NCBI GenBank assembly: GCA_049999725.1 | Contig: JBNGIS010008920.1 | Location: 87,923 to 151,922 of the forward strand | Reading direction: 5' to 3' | From: Haplomitrium mnioides | Taxonomy: Eukaryota > Marchantiophyta > Haplomitriopsida > Calobryales | DNA length: 64,000 bases | Shown: positions 46,489-58,360 of the stretch, piece by piece | How the letters are laid out: each line of letters begins with the position of its first letter | Position numbering within the stretch: the first letter of the stretch is position 1 | Made by a program: the position numbers and the translations under genes | Notes under the pieces: model-generated | Told to the model about the DNA's origin: nothing | Seen by the model: only the letters and a program-made list of their open reading frames with translations | The model's database searches: none

Positions 46489-46867
46489 TGTAAAAGAACT
46501 TAAGGACCAAATCTAAATGAGTAAGAACTCATAGTGAACTCTAACAAGGTTTTTCAACCAAATGCCAAGAAGGCAAGCAAAACCTAAGCAACCAAAGAAA
46601 CCAAGTGATTCGAGAGAAACTCAAGAATGAGAAGTAGGGCTTTGAAGCCCATCTATTTATTAAAGAGAAAAAGGTGTCATCCCCTTCCTTCACTTACAAG
46701 TCACTTCCAATTTCAACTCTAAAAGTGATCACAAACCACTTCACTTAAAGTAACTTCAAAAGCAAGTAATCTTAAAATGATTTCAACCCTAAAAATGACC
46801 CCTACCACTTCGTTCACTCCTCTCTACTTTCTTGTAAATAACACAACATCATTCTTGTACTATTACA
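46489..46867 (-). repeat. E2 5' LTR
   Basis: 379 bp, paired with 41950-42329. On the - strand it ends TTCTTTTACA directly before the primer binding site. Confidence 0.93.
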
Positions 46868-46872
46868 AGGAT

Positions 46873-48300
46873 GATGCTTGTAAATTTCAACCTGATGTAG
46901 GAGAATTGTGTTTGGAAACCTTAGAAGAGGAAGATGACATACAGTAGAGAAATGAAGTAGGAGTGGTAAAATCCTTGCAACATAAGAAATTACCGGTGGC
47001 CGAAAAAAGAGCCTTAAACTCATGACGGTACTAGCGATGCAATGTCAATATCAGATTAATTCTCGATTCACCTTGTTGGTGAAAGAGGAGATCGACCAGT
47101 TGCTAGAGGTTGGTTTAATCTACCTTGAGTAGAATAGCAAGTGGGTGTCATCTTTGGTAGTGGTGCCAAAGAAAAGTGAGGTTGGATGGGAAGCAAAGGA
47201 TTTAGATCTGCCAAGATTTCTGAAAGTTGAATGAGGCAACAAAGAAAGATCATTACTCGTTGTCGTTCACCAATGGGGTGTTGGACTTAATGGTTTGGAA
47301 AGAAGTATTTAGCTTCATGGATGGTTACTCATGATACAATCAATTCTGGATTAGAGAAGAGGACTAGTTGAGATGGTATTCACTTTAGATTGGGGGTGTT
47401 TTCCTTTTGGATGATGCTCTTGAGACTCTACAATGCACCTAGAACATTTCAAATGATGATGATGAATATCTTCCATGATTACTTGAAAAAATTCTTAGAG
47501 ATTTTCATTGATGATGTTGTGATGTACATGAAGATCTATGACTATAAACGAGATATGAGGCTCACTTTCCAGTGTTGCTACGAGACGGGATTGGAATTGC
47601 ATTCGGGGAAGTGCTTCTTTGTCCTGAAGAAAGGAGGGCTTCTCAACCACAAAATATCCAGTCAAGGAATTGAGGTAGACCATATAAAGTTCAGTGTCTC
47701 AGTGAAGGTGTTTCTTCCTACAAACCTAAAAGGGTTGCAAGGTTTTTTGAGATGCGTGGGCTGCTACCGAAGATTTATCACCCAGTTTGTCTCAATAGAC
47801 TTACCTCTCACCAGAATGATGAAGGGAGAAAGTGACTTTGAGCCCACTTCCAAGAGTTTGTCTAGTTTCTATAAGCTAAAGAAGCGACTCGCAAATGCAC
47901 TATTGCTCATACCGTCTAATTGGGGGAAGTAATTCCATGACATAATTGAAGCATCGGGATTCTATATAGGAGTTGTGCTTTGTGAGCTAGATGAAGAAGG
48001 CCAACTTCATCCCATTTACTTTGCGAGTAGGCTGTTTTCCTCTATAGAGAAGAATTATTCTGCCAATTGATTGAAAGGCTGTGGGAATCATCTACGCATT
48101 GAAGAAATTCAAGCATTATCTTCTCCATTACAAAGTGATCTTTTTCACAGATCACAAATGCATTGAAATATATGCTGAATAAACCAGATATGATGGGGAG
48201 GATTGCAAGGTGGATGTTTGTATTCCAAGAGTTCAATTTCAAGGTGCAAATCAAACCAGAAAAGAAGCACAAAAATGCCAATTTCTTCTCTCAAGTAGAC
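46873..48300 (+). pseudogene. Gy3 RT-RNase H
   Basis: Gy3 resumes after E2. Readable RT: VKEEIDQLLEVGLIYLE, SKWVSSLVVVPKK, LNEATKKDHYSLSFTN and FSFMDGYS (47000-47330). Then the long frame 47390-47932: APRTFQMMMMNIFHDYLKK, LEIFIDDVVMYM (the catalytic Asp pair is intact), TGLELHSGKCFF, LQGFLRCVGCYRRFI. RNase H follows: SGFYIGVVLCELDEEGQLHPI and FASRLFSSIEKNYS, to about 48060. The 543-bp open frame with an intact active-site Asp pair is the least damaged RT in the window. Confidence 0.9.
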
Positions 48301-48930
48301 GGGTCGATCAACGGAGAAAGGGTGAATGATGCTTTCTTTAATGAAGACATGCTTCATATCCAAGCGAGGAGGCCAATGGAGTATGTCAATATCATCCAAT
48401 TTCTTTTTTTGGCACAATTGTCAAAGGGTAGTAACAAGGAGGCAACAACATTCTTTCTCCCAAAAATGAAGTGGTATTCGATGGTAAGGGGATTATTGCA
48501 TAAGCGAGGTTTGAACGGTATGATAACAAGGTGTTTGGAGTGGGACCAAGCCATAATGGTCATGAGGTTCATGCATAGAAAAGAAGTAGGAGTACACTTC
48601 ATGGCCAAGACCACTGTGGGGATGGTACTAGACACAAGTTATTGGTGCCAGACTCTTCCTCATGATATCCACGTTTTTGTGGAGCAGTGTGATTCTTGTC
48701 AAAGGAAAAGGAAACCATTAGTCTATCTACATCACCTATTGGTTCAAATTATTCCTTTAGCACCTTTTGAGAAATAGGGCATCAATTTAATTGAGCCAAT
48801 TGTACCATCCACCAAGCGAGGAAACAAGTACATTCTTCAGGCCACAGATAACGCCACCAAGTGGGTTGAGGTGAGGCTACATGAAAAGATGATGCAAAGA
48901 CCGTTGCAACCTTGCTGTGGCATTGGAGCA
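48301..48930 (+). pseudogene. Gy3 integrase, N-terminal part only
   Basis: The frame 48163-48777 covers the RNase H end (KPDMMGRIARWMFVFQEFNF) and the integrase zinc domain: MHRKEVGVHFMAKTTVGMVL, YWCQTLPHDIHVFVEQCDSC (the H-x-H ... C-x2-C set). The core begins near 48780 (GINLIEPIVPSTKRGNKYIL, ATDNATKWVEV, where the first catalytic Asp sits in A-T-D) and then breaks off within about 100 bp at the start of the right LTR. Everything from the rest of the core to the 3' UTR is missing. Confidence 0.87.
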
Positions 48931-50267
48931 GTCAATGAAGCATGAAGGTGCACAAGTATACACACTAATGCATTGTTGATGTTGTCGGCAATGCACTCTG
49001 GTTGAGCGATTGGTCTTGGTGTGGATGTTAGTGTTATTAATGGAGCGTAGATGCATATAAAAGTGTGCATTGATGCACCATTGAGGTTTTCGACAACACA
49101 CTCAGGTTGAGAGATTAATCTTGATGCATTGTTCATGAGTTTGTATGAGGGGAGTAACGAATAACAAAAAGCGTGTTCTAGTAACCCTTCAATTGAAGCA
49201 AAAATACTTGAATAGGAGGGCTATGAGGGTTGGAGGTGGACTAGAAGGGCATCAAGAATTAATGGCAAGGAAGCTCTACATGCTCGAGCGATCCAAGTGT
49301 ACTCATTCTTGAAGACAACCCATCATTTAGAAGCGAATAGATACTTGAAGGAGAAGAGAGTGCGTTCGGCCTAGAAATCATGAAAGCCAGCCAAGAACAG
49401 CCGTAACATCGTCTTTGTTTGTGATTGCATAATGGATTGAGCCCTAGTAGCGCTCAAAAGGCGTTGTTGGTAAGTCTAGCTAAAGAGGCCAAAGACAAAG
49501 GGTGGTTCTGCTAGTGCCGATGCACTACAAAGAAGATTCAGTCGATGTCTCAGGTGGAGTGGGTTTCACCATTGGGCACAACTATCTTCTAGGGGTGGAG
49601 GCTAATCAAGACCTCTTCCAAGCTTGTGGAAGTAAAATCAAGACCTTCTAGCAATGGAAGTGTATAAACTATCTGGACAAGGTGCGTGAGTGGAGGGGTC
49701 GGAGTGCAAAATACTACGCAAAGCAAACTTGGTGGTGTCCACATGTTGCTTGTCGTTGGCACTTTGTGATTTTTCTATGTAAGAAGTGTAGATACTTTGT
49801 ATAGGCTCTCTTGTTATATAAGTGTAAATATCCCTTAGAGACTCTACAAACTTCAAAGAGGGGTGTACGGAGGAATAGAGCGGGGGTGCTGGAGTAGCCG
49901 ACCCCTTAGAGTTTTAGGAGTGGGAGGTAGCGTTAGATATACCAAAATAGAGTTTTTATTATTTCCCTTGGGCTTGTGAATATATGAAAGCTTGAAGCCA
50001 CCTTGAGAGAAAGAGTTGATTAGTGTGCTAGTGAAAAAAATCAGAATGAGTTTGATGTTGGCTTGGGGTTGTGGTGGAAGAAGAGGAGTTGGGGCTATGG
50101 TTCTTGCATTTGGTGCCAAGTGTGCACACTACCAGGTGATGCATAGCCATTAGAGCATAGAAACAATAAATTGGAGTTAAGGGCTGTCTAAAACAAAACC
50201 ATGTTATCTCGTGTTACTCCTTTCGTCTTAAAATAGTGTCTTTAGGAGTTAATGTTGGGGAGAGGGG
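48931..50267 (+). repeat. Gy3 right LTR
   Basis: About 1,337 bp, direct copy of 37841-39178; it ends TTGGGGAGAGGGGC. It is joined on its left directly to the truncated integrase, so a deletion removed the 3' part of the element, possibly with the start of this LTR. Confidence 0.75.
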
Positions 50268-50965
50268 CGTATAAGCTGTACCTATATTTCATAAAGTCAA
50301 GCCATGAGGTTGATGACAAGTTGAAGTATTGGAGGAGTTGTTGAGAAGATTGTCCGTTGACCCAATATAGAAAATTTTTAAGAATCATGAAGAAGCGAGG
50401 CAAGAACATTTGTAATAAGAAAATGTAAGTTGGCATAACTTGCTATGAGTCTAAACATTGGTTATTTGTGAAAGGAAGTGTTAGTAAATTCATTGTAGAT
50501 AACTTTGTAGTAGGTTTATGAAATTGAGATATTACCATAGACTATATATTGAGTTTTTTTTTAAGTTTCAAGAAAAACAGGGCAAAAGATCAAGTTATCA
50601 AAAGGAGTAATAGTGGTTTTCATAGCAAGTTAATAATTGGAAGCAAAAGTGTTATAAGTATGGCAAAATGTCAAGCTACCCTTGTTGAAAATGACAATGG
50701 GAGGACGTCAAGTGAATAAATTTTTTTGTACTGATTAGTCAAAGCTGGAATACGGTGTATGTTGGATGAGATAAGGCTAAGACACTCAAAGCTTTGCATT
50801 GAAGATGATATCAAATGGCAAAGTTATGTAACTTTGTTTGTTCAAAAGTCATAAAGTATCTAAAGGAATTAATAATTGATTTTTTTAAATATCAAAAGTT
50901 AATATTGGGTCTATGTTTGATAGTTACTAGGGAGTTGGAGTGCAACTCAATAATTACTAGTACAA

Positions 50966-51076
50966 CAGAAAGTGGCAATGCTTCACTAATTTGAAGATCT
51001 TAGAGGATATATTTTGTAATAGAAACTATTCACAAAACAAAACTTGAGAGGCGATAGTGGAGAGAGAAACAACCAC
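50966..51076 (+). repeat. dispersed direct repeat, copy 1
   Basis: Matches 53090-53204 with many substitutions. The coding-like pattern on the + strand (SLI ... ETIHKTKLERR) is shared, which suggests the repeat is an exon remnant. Confidence 0.55.
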
Positions 51077-52677
51077 TACTTTGAACAAGCTACTTAAAAC
51101 ATGAAAGGAAAAAAAATGTATTTGAGCTCAATATCTGAGCACTCTACACCAAAGTCTATGTGCACATAGACTTCCAAGCATATGCTCAACTTAGGTTTTA
51201 AGTTTCTCAACAGAGTCTTTGCATTCACGAGGTTTTGACTTGCCATCAAAGTCTATGCTTCAACATCCGAGTACAAATGCGTTTAAGGTTATGTTTTTCG
51301 TAACAATTTCTTAACACACTTAAAATTTGTTTTATGATTTGAAATCTAAAAGTAAAAGGGTACAAACCTATATATCTGAGTCAAATCACCCTAAAGGTTT
51401 GAAGTTTTACATCAAAGTTACAAGCAAAAGATTAAGTAGTTGATTTGGGCGAATGCTTCAGTAATACCAAAATATTTAACTCTTTTAGCAAACAATAAAC
51501 AAGGAAAGAATATGATTAAATTTTGGATGAGAAAATACTTCACAAACCAAATCAAAATAATAATTACAAAAGTTTCATTCACATGGAATAAAAATGCAAG
51601 TGGAGTGTTTTGCACAATAATGTTCAAGGTAGCAAATAAATTCAAGAAATTTGTTGAAAACATTCTAAGGTTTTTTATAAAATAATATTATTAAATTACA
51701 ATATAAACTTAAAGTATGTAATATACAATGAGGTTACTAAATGACTTTTGCCACTTGTGTCAAGTTTTTTTAATTCAACACGAATCTTTGAGGACTTTGG
51801 CAATCCAAAATGATCTGCCTTTTAGATTGAGTAATGAAACAACCTTACCATGTTTTTTTGATATTCTATCTTATTTACTATTATTACTATAATATAGTAT
51901 TTTTGTTTTCACTTTTTGTACCACATTGAATGTCCAAGTTTTTCCAAAATGCAATAGTTATCTCAATGAACAAACTTTAAGGTTGAAAATTTTTTCTTTA
52001 GATAAAAAATTTGTAGCCATAAAAAAATGTTTTGTTTAAGAAAAAATTTGAAAAAAAAACATTTTGCAATGCAAAATAGATTAAGAACTCAGTAGTGGTT
52101 TATGGTTCAAAGTAGCCACTATTGAGATAGAGAAAGAGTAAAATTTGATGATTTTGAGCATTATTGTATCGTTGTCATTTTCTCTCTAAGTAAAAGATCC
52201 TTAAAAAAAGAGATAAACTTCAAGTTTCAAGATTTTCTCATTTCTACATGAGTTTTTGGTGCCATTTTTTCAAGTAGGAAAATGATCAAATTATGCAAAC
52301 TCTTCAACCAAATAAAAAATTGAGCTTTGAATAGAACAACACATTTGTTGGCCTTTTCTAAACAACGTTACTACACATTTTAAAAATCCTATTTTACGAG
52401 AATTACAAAGAGAGGTCAAGTAGAGATATCATAAATAAGATTTGATTAATATTGAAATTTGGCGTTAACTATTTTATAAGTGCAAAGAATAGCCAACACC
52501 AATTTTTGAGATTAGCCATTGAACCGCTAGAAGAGTGGGTAAGGATATAAGATTGAGGCATAGAGGAATTCAATTGACCAATGCCCATAGACGTGGAACT
52601 ATTCTGAATATAATTTAACAATCTTGCTTTGTTGACTACTGTTTGTCAACTTTTTTTTATTTCTATCATTATTATAG

Positions 52678-52913
52678 AAAGTGCTTTGTAGTGGTAGCAC
52701 TAATTGAGAAGATTCAAGTCAAGTGTTTACTTGAGAAGCTGATAGATCAATTTGAGGGAGTTGATGAATTTTTCGATTGCATCATGAAATATAGTAGCTC
52801 TTTGAGACCTTATACCAAAAATATAAGGTTTATAGAAAAAATACAACGAGAAGATTAGCAAGTTGGAGAGATAGTTGAAGGGCCAATTGTATTTGTAGAA
52901 GGAGATGCTCACT
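52678..52913 (+). pseudogene. exon-like block of unknown protein
   Basis: Preceded by a long T-rich tract and TCATTATTATAG, a good splice acceptor ending at 52677. The frame reads VVVALIEKIQVKCLLEKLID, QFEGVDEFFDCIMKYSSSL, YTKNIRFIEKIQRED, stop, QVGEIVEGPIVFVEGDAH. Helical then beta-like composition; no domain recognised. It is on the opposite strand to copies A and B. Confidence 0.35.
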
Positions 52914-53089
52914 AATAGAAATGCCTCTAATATATATACTTAGACCACCTTAGTATCCTAGCAAGGAGTCAAGTAAAAGTTGAAAATTTTGAAGGCAAAG
53001 AAGGAGAGAAGTAACTAGAATTGCTCAAACTCATTCACAAAGAATTTTTAGGATTTTTGAACAGTACATTTGAAGAGCCTTGTCAAGTT

Positions 53090-53204
53090 AATAGTCCAAC
53101 TGAAAGTTGCAATGTTTTGCTCATTTCAAGATTTCACATGGCATGTTGACTGATAGAAAATGTTCTTGAATCAGAATTTGAGAGGCAATAGTGAAAGAGA
53201 TAGA
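53090..53204 (+). repeat. dispersed direct repeat, copy 2
   Basis: Second copy of 50966-51076, with a + strand reading VAMFCSFQDFTWHVD or, in another frame, CNVLLISRFHMAC. Confidence 0.55.
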
Positions 53205-53394
53205 GAAAGAGTAAAACTTGACAAGTTTGGGCACTATTGTATCGTTGATGTTGCTTTTTTGAGTACAATAGCATGGAGAAAAGGATAAACTACAAGTTTT
53301 GAGATTTCTCCATTGTTATGAAAATATAAAATAAAGTAAATTTAAAACCCAAAACTTAAGAAACCAAATATGTAAGAACACTCAAGTTCATGTT

Positions 53395-53580
53395 TATATA
53401 GGCTTGAGAGTTTGTAGGTGCGTGGACTCACAAGTTTTTGAATGCAAGATTTGGAGAGTTCACGCCCACATGGCTTTGTGATTTAATAGACTTAAGGATT
53501 TGATAGTCTAAATGCGCTTGGACTCACGAGTGTACATGGACTTGCAATTCCATGAGCGTGAGAATATGAAAGTCCAAACA
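53395..53580. repeat. 24-bp-type minisatellite, block 2 (intron of copy A)
   Basis: Degenerate units of the form GTCCATGnGCnTGGACTC; examples TGCGTGGACTCACAAG and GCGCTTGGACTCACGAG. It occupies the intron position equivalent to 61870-62100 in copy B. Confidence 0.65.
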
Positions 53581-53674
53581 CTCACAAACTCGTACAAAAT
53601 CACAAATAATTATTCTATATCTAATTAAAATTGAAAATATATTATATTTCAAACAAAATAAATAGTTCACCAAA

Positions 53675-55135
53675 TCTTTTTCAAATGAAGAATAGATCAT
53701 CTTTGACTCTTCCATTTGAATAGGAACCTCCATCCAAACCTCCTCTTATATTTGATAATAGACCTCCAAACAAAACGATTTAACTATAAAAGACAAAACT
53801 TTATGTCTCTTACTCTTTTGGAGTATTTTGTTGATAGACAACTCTCTTGTCTCTACCATCTTCAAAACTAAAATCTCAATTTCATCTTGAATTCTTCTAT
53901 GCATCTTCAAGATGTTCACTTCATGTCATCCATGCGAAAAATAACCCTTGTTATTTAGCTTTTGGCTCCTCACTTGGTTCTTCTTAGACATTGCAAAAAT
54001 GGCATGTTGCAATGTTCACAACTCACCACTTCAAAAGGTTAGCTGAAACCCTTTGTCTTGAGAAGTGGTGGTTCTCTCAAGAGTTAACTTTGGTTTAATC
54101 TCTAGATTTACCAAAGAAAGTTTTCCTTTTAATTTATAAGATAAAAACATCCCACTCACCACAAAACGGTGGAGCTAGTACTTACCCTTTTGAACTATGG
54201 TCATCTTGAGCTGATATTTGTGGTTATAATTATCATCCAAAGAAAAATTTTGGGCTTTTGTTGATGTCAAACATATGTACACATTGCACTTGTAGAGAGA
54301 AAACATTGAATTCTTTTCTTTGTACTTTGTGATCAAGAGCCACCTTACAGCAACACTATGATTCCCCTTGGTAATCTTGTAATAAATTGTGATGGCTCTT
54401 CAAGAAAAACTCTTACTTTTTTTTTTTTTTCATTTTGCATTGAAGATCCACACCCGTGATTAAAAAAAGTGTGTACTTATTAGTCAACATGCATCCTGCT
54501 AAAAGCTCAACAAAATCTTTGTTCATCTGCTTGATTTGAAATGGAACCTAGTTCTCCTTCCTATAGTTTGGTTGATTGAAGTTCTTGAGATAGATGTTGA
54601 TTGTGTGATGGGACTCTACATTGTTGGATTGGAACTTCTCTAATATTATTTTTTAATTTCTTAGAAGTGGTTTTACAATCGACTTTATCTCTCTTCTAGA
54701 ATGTTCTCATTCCTATTTGCACAACTGGCTTTGTCCTTGAAATAGAATCCTATTGTAGCTAAGGCTCATTCTCATGTTCCTCTCCTAAACCACTATCCAT
54801 TGATAAAAAAAGTAGATTGTTTCAAGAGCTCTTAGCAAAAGTAGAAGTGAACATAGAGGAAGGAACATAAAAAAACCCTTGGAGTTAGCCTCTACTTTTG
54901 TTGACTCAGATTATTTCTAGATAAGCCTTCTCTTGGCTTGGGTGGTTTTTGCTTTTTCTTTGTTGAAGGTGTACGTGTTTCTTCATGAGCAAAGGTGACC
55001 GAATTTGGATGAAAAATACATCGCACAATTGTCAAGTCTAGCTATACTTTTAGAACTTATAGCAGAGCACAACATGTGCAAAATTTCTCTACATGTTTTG
55101 CATGAGGGTACCAATTAATAAAGTCAAATACATAC
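53675..55135 (-). pseudogene. copy A: paralogue of the upstream domain of the methyltransferase-like gene
   Basis: The - strand from about 55130 reads FCTCCALL, PNSVTFAHEETRTP and KKKQKPPKPREGL (basic linker). Then from 54600: LKNFNQPNYRKEN, VPFQIKQMNKDFVELLAG, CMLTNKYTLFLI, VDLQCKM. After a gap: YYKITKGNHSVAVRWLLITK, VYICLTSTKAQNFSLDD, LVNLEIKPKLTLERTTTSQD, GFQLTF and SGEL (54020). The downstream part (KMHRRIQDEIEIL, ILQKSKRHKVLSFIV) runs to a decayed donor near 53675. It lines up block by block with copy B 62172-63593, with extensive divergence. Function unknown. No methyltransferase exons were found below it, so it is either a partial duplicate or the remnant of a second gene. Confidence 0.5.
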
Positions 55136-55599
55136 TTTGTTGAATGATACAACTATACTCGAAAGTTTATATGTGCAAGAGCCTTTTGCTTAATAAAAAA
55201 ACTAGAATCAAGAGCTCATGCATATGTGATTTGGAAAACAATCGCTACTAGCTTCTTGTTTCATTTGGCATTTGCAAAAACCAAATTTCAAATTTTAGTA
55301 TAAAAAATCATCAATTTGACACTCATAACATTTTCTTGCAAACAAAATGTAAATTTTTACAACCAAATTGCTTATTTCAAGTACATATTGTATTAAAATT
55401 AATCTTTCCATGAGAATTTTATCAAAATTGCTTACAGAATTTCTTCTTTAAAAAGGATGAGCATCTACAACCAGAATGTATACTAAATGTACAAGGAAAT
55501 TATTGTTAAATATTTTCAAAATTAACAATTATTATTATTTTTTTCCAATATTGATTAAAACATTAAAATTTTACTAAAAATATATTCAATAAAAAAAAC

Positions 55600-55933
55600 G
55601 ACGTTTAAGAGCACAAGTACTTTAACTCGTAGTCTTAAAGCTGATACACACAAGATCTAGTGAGGCTTATACGTGTTTGGAATGCTGAAGCTCATGCGCG
55701 CGTGGAATGTTTAAGCTCAAGCGTAGAAGAACTTTGAAAAATAACCCAAAGGTGTATGTGCATGAGGATTGTTGAAGCCAATATGTGAATAGACTGTTGA
55801 AGCTTATGCATGCATGGACTATTGAAGCGTATGTGTGCAAGAATAGCTATAGCCCATACACTTGGTTTGCTAAGACCCATGTATGGATGCACTACTAAAG
55901 CCTATGAAAGCATGAATAACTGAAGTCCATGGG
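55600..55933. repeat. minisatellite block 3 (interrupted by E3)
   Basis: Degenerate units of the form GAAGCnTATGCATGCATGGA; examples TGAAGCTTATGCATGCATGG and TGAAGCGTATGTGTGCAAG. The same pattern continues after E3 at 60245-60300. The E3 target duplication ATGGG/ATGGC lies in the block. Confidence 0.65.
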
Positions 55934-56351
55934 TGTAATAGTACAAGCATAATGTTGTTCCATTTAAAAGAAAATAGAAAAGAGTGAAGGAAGTAGTAGA
56001 AGGTCACTTTTTAGGATTGATTTGATATATACCCATAAAGCTACTTTTAGAGTTCTTAGGGTTGAAATTAGAAGTGACTTCTTCTACGTGAGCAATTTTA
56101 GAAATGAAATTGGAAGTGAGTTGTAAGTGAATAATGAGGGATGACACCTTCTTCTCTTAGATAAATAGAAGGTCTTCATAGCTCCACTACTTATTCACGA
56201 GTTTTTCTCAATTCAATTTCGCTCTTTTGTTACTTAGCTTTGGCTAGCACTCTTGGCTTTTGTTTGCTTATTGGCTTTGAGTTGTACAACTCTATTCAAA
56301 TTATCTTGGACTTCTTACTAATTTGGAAGTTGGTATTTGAGTTCTTTTGCA
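55934..56351 (+). repeat. E3 5' LTR
   Basis: Starts TGTAATAGTACAAGCATAA and ends TTCTTTTGCA. A polyadenylation/leader region with CTTGGCTTTTGTTTGC-type sequence is shared with E1 and E2. Confidence 0.92.
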
Positions 56352-56383
56352 TTGATGTCAAAGCCACATCTCTTTTTGGTTGA

Positions 56384-57190
56384 ATGGAGAATCAAGAAGC
56401 GAGGATACAAGCGATGAAACAAAAAATTAAACATCTTTCTTGTCTTTTAGAAGTTTGAATGAAAATAAGAAAGATGGCACATTTTCAAGAAGAAGAAAGT
56501 CATATCTGGTTTTCCAAACCAAAAACATTTGATGGGAAGACGGCTTCTGGTGCATTTGAGAATTTCTTGTTTGATGCAAAAAAATATTTTGAGGCTACAA
56601 ACATCAAAGAGGATGGTTGAAGAATTTTATTTGTTGCAAGTCAATTGGAGGGAGTAGCAAAAGCTTGGTGGAGATATCAAATTGAGTTTGCTCAACATGG
56701 ATTTGTTGCTCCAATTTTTCTTTGGCAAGAGTTTAGAGTTTGGTTGATGGGCATTCATGTAGAGTATTAGTAGACTATGGAAACTCTAAAAATTTCATGT
56801 CATTATATTTTCAAGGTAAATCAAAGCTAAGACTTTCACTATCGATGGAAGTTTTGTGACTATGGCCGATGGCAAAACATATTAGGTGTTCCACTCGCAC
56901 AAGCCATTTTTTCTAAGAATTTGTAACAAGAATAAGGAATCTATGGTTTTTGTTATTGCAATAGTATATTGTGACATTATTTAAGGTTTGCTTTGGCTTG
57001 AAGATTGATTCACTCAAGTTGATTGCGTAAAATGTCAAATTCAAGTTACTTTACAAAAAAAAACAATTTCTGTAGGGGTGTCCGACAGTGTTGGTGGAGG
57101 GGCCGAAATCAGTTCAACAAAATACTTTGATGGAGGAAGAGTTGCATGTCTTTGTTGTATGGATGAAGCCAATCATAGACTTCAATAAGT
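56384..57190 (+). pseudogene. E3 gag and protease scraps
   Basis: MENQEARIQAMKQKIKHLS starts at the ATG at 56384. Then WFSKPKTFDGKTASGAFEN, YFEATNIKEDG, VASQLEGVAKAWWRYQIEF and LWQEFRVW, the retrotransposon-gag core. After about 56770, VDYGNSKNFMSLYF is a protease active-site remnant (usual V-D-S-G-S/A-x-x-x-F). The C-terminal half of gag and the zinc finger are gone. Confidence 0.85.
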
Positions 57191-58360
57191 ACAAGTAATC
57201 TTTGTACCAAATAAAGATGGTGGATTTTGTCTTTGTACAAATTATCACAGGTTGAACAATCAAATAACAAAGAATGCTTATTTTTAACCATGTATTAATG
57301 ATGTTTTGGATCAATTGATTGGTTCACAATTTTTTCCTAAGCTAGATCTTCAAAGTGGATATTGGAAAATTTCTATCAATCTAAGTGATGTGTCAAAGAC
57401 AAATTTTTGCATGAGGTATGGGCATTTTGAATGAAAAGTCCTTATATTTGGTCTTATTTATGCTTCAACCATATTCATGGATCAAATGCCTCAACTTTGT
57501 GATGGGTTATTGGATAATTCAGCTTTGGTATTCTTGAATGACATTCTTATTTAAAGCAAAACTGAAGCTGAACATTGTGATCATTTGAAAGAAGTATTAC
57601 AAAGGTTGCACAATTGGAAGTTTTATTGCAAGACATCCAAGTGTGAATTTTGGAAGCAAGAGGTTGCTTATCTAAGGCATAAGGTATCTACGGATGATAT
57701 CAAGATGGAGGAAGAGAAAATTAAGGTATCACAAAATGACCAACACCAAAAGAGGCAAAGGGCATTAGAGCCTTCAATGGATTGGCAAGATTCTATCAAT
57801 GATTCATCCATTATCATGTGTATATTGTTGCACCACTTACAGATCTGCTAGGAAAAGAGGCCAAGTTTCAATGGACTACCAAAGAGCAAGCGACATTTCA
57901 ACAACTCAAAAATGTAGTCTCCTCTCATTCTATTCAATAGACATACAATCCAAATGCACATTGCATAGTTGACTTTGATGCTTCTAATTTGATATTGGAG
58001 CTGTTTTGAAGCAAGAGTTTGAGGATAGACTTCATCCAATTGCCTTCATATCACACTAATTAAATACGATGCATAGAAATGTTTTTGCAATGGAGTGAGA
58101 GCAATTGGCAATGGTTTATACTACCAAAGTGTGGAGATATTATCTTTTGAGAAGACCTCTACTTATGTGCACAAATCACAAGCCATTTCTACAAGAAATC
58201 CATCTAGAAATTATGACAAGTCGTAACCACCAATAAGACACTCAATTGCAACTCTTTGATATCAAGTTAGAGTACAACCCTAAAATGTTCCACACCATTC
58301 ATGATACATTGTCACGAAGGTTGAATCATCAAGTGAATACAATGGAGGTGGTTAACTAGA
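57191..58360 (+). pseudogene. E3 RT-RNase H
   Basis: From about 57205: KDGGFCLCTNYHRLNNQ, NAYF, NDVLDQLIGSQFFPKLDLQS, GYWKISINLSDVSKTNF. Active site ALVFLNDILI at about 57535 (L-N-D for Y-D-D). The frame 57585-57851 reads VLQRLHNWKFYCKTSKCEFW, VAYLRHKVSTDDIKMEEEKI, then RNase H to about 58330 (LFDIKLEYNPKMFHTIHDTL). Many stops, clear family. Confidence 0.88.

Larger units (their letters stand above)
41950..46867 (-). mobile_element. chromovirus E2 (Ty3/gypsy with chromodomain)
   Basis: LTRs at 41950-42329 (380 bp) and 46489-46867 (379 bp), with a perfect target duplication AGGAT (41945-41949 and 46868-46872). The primer binding site on the - strand at 46488-46476 reads TTGATATCGGAGC. Gag, RT, RNase H, integrase and chromodomain follow in order on the - strand. 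It is the most complete of the three copies and splits Gy3 between protease and RT. Confidence 0.95.
50268..53340. other. unassigned region with repeated coding-like scraps
   Basis: A repeat of about 110 bp occurs at 50966-51076 and 53090-53204 in the same orientation; both read TES(G/C)N on the + strand. A second repeat (GAGCATTATTGTATCGTTG type) is at 52135-52260 and 53210-53320. A minisatellite patch of the 24-bp kind is at about 51130-51300. Apart from the exon-like block at 52678 no known protein was recognised. Confidence 0.45.
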
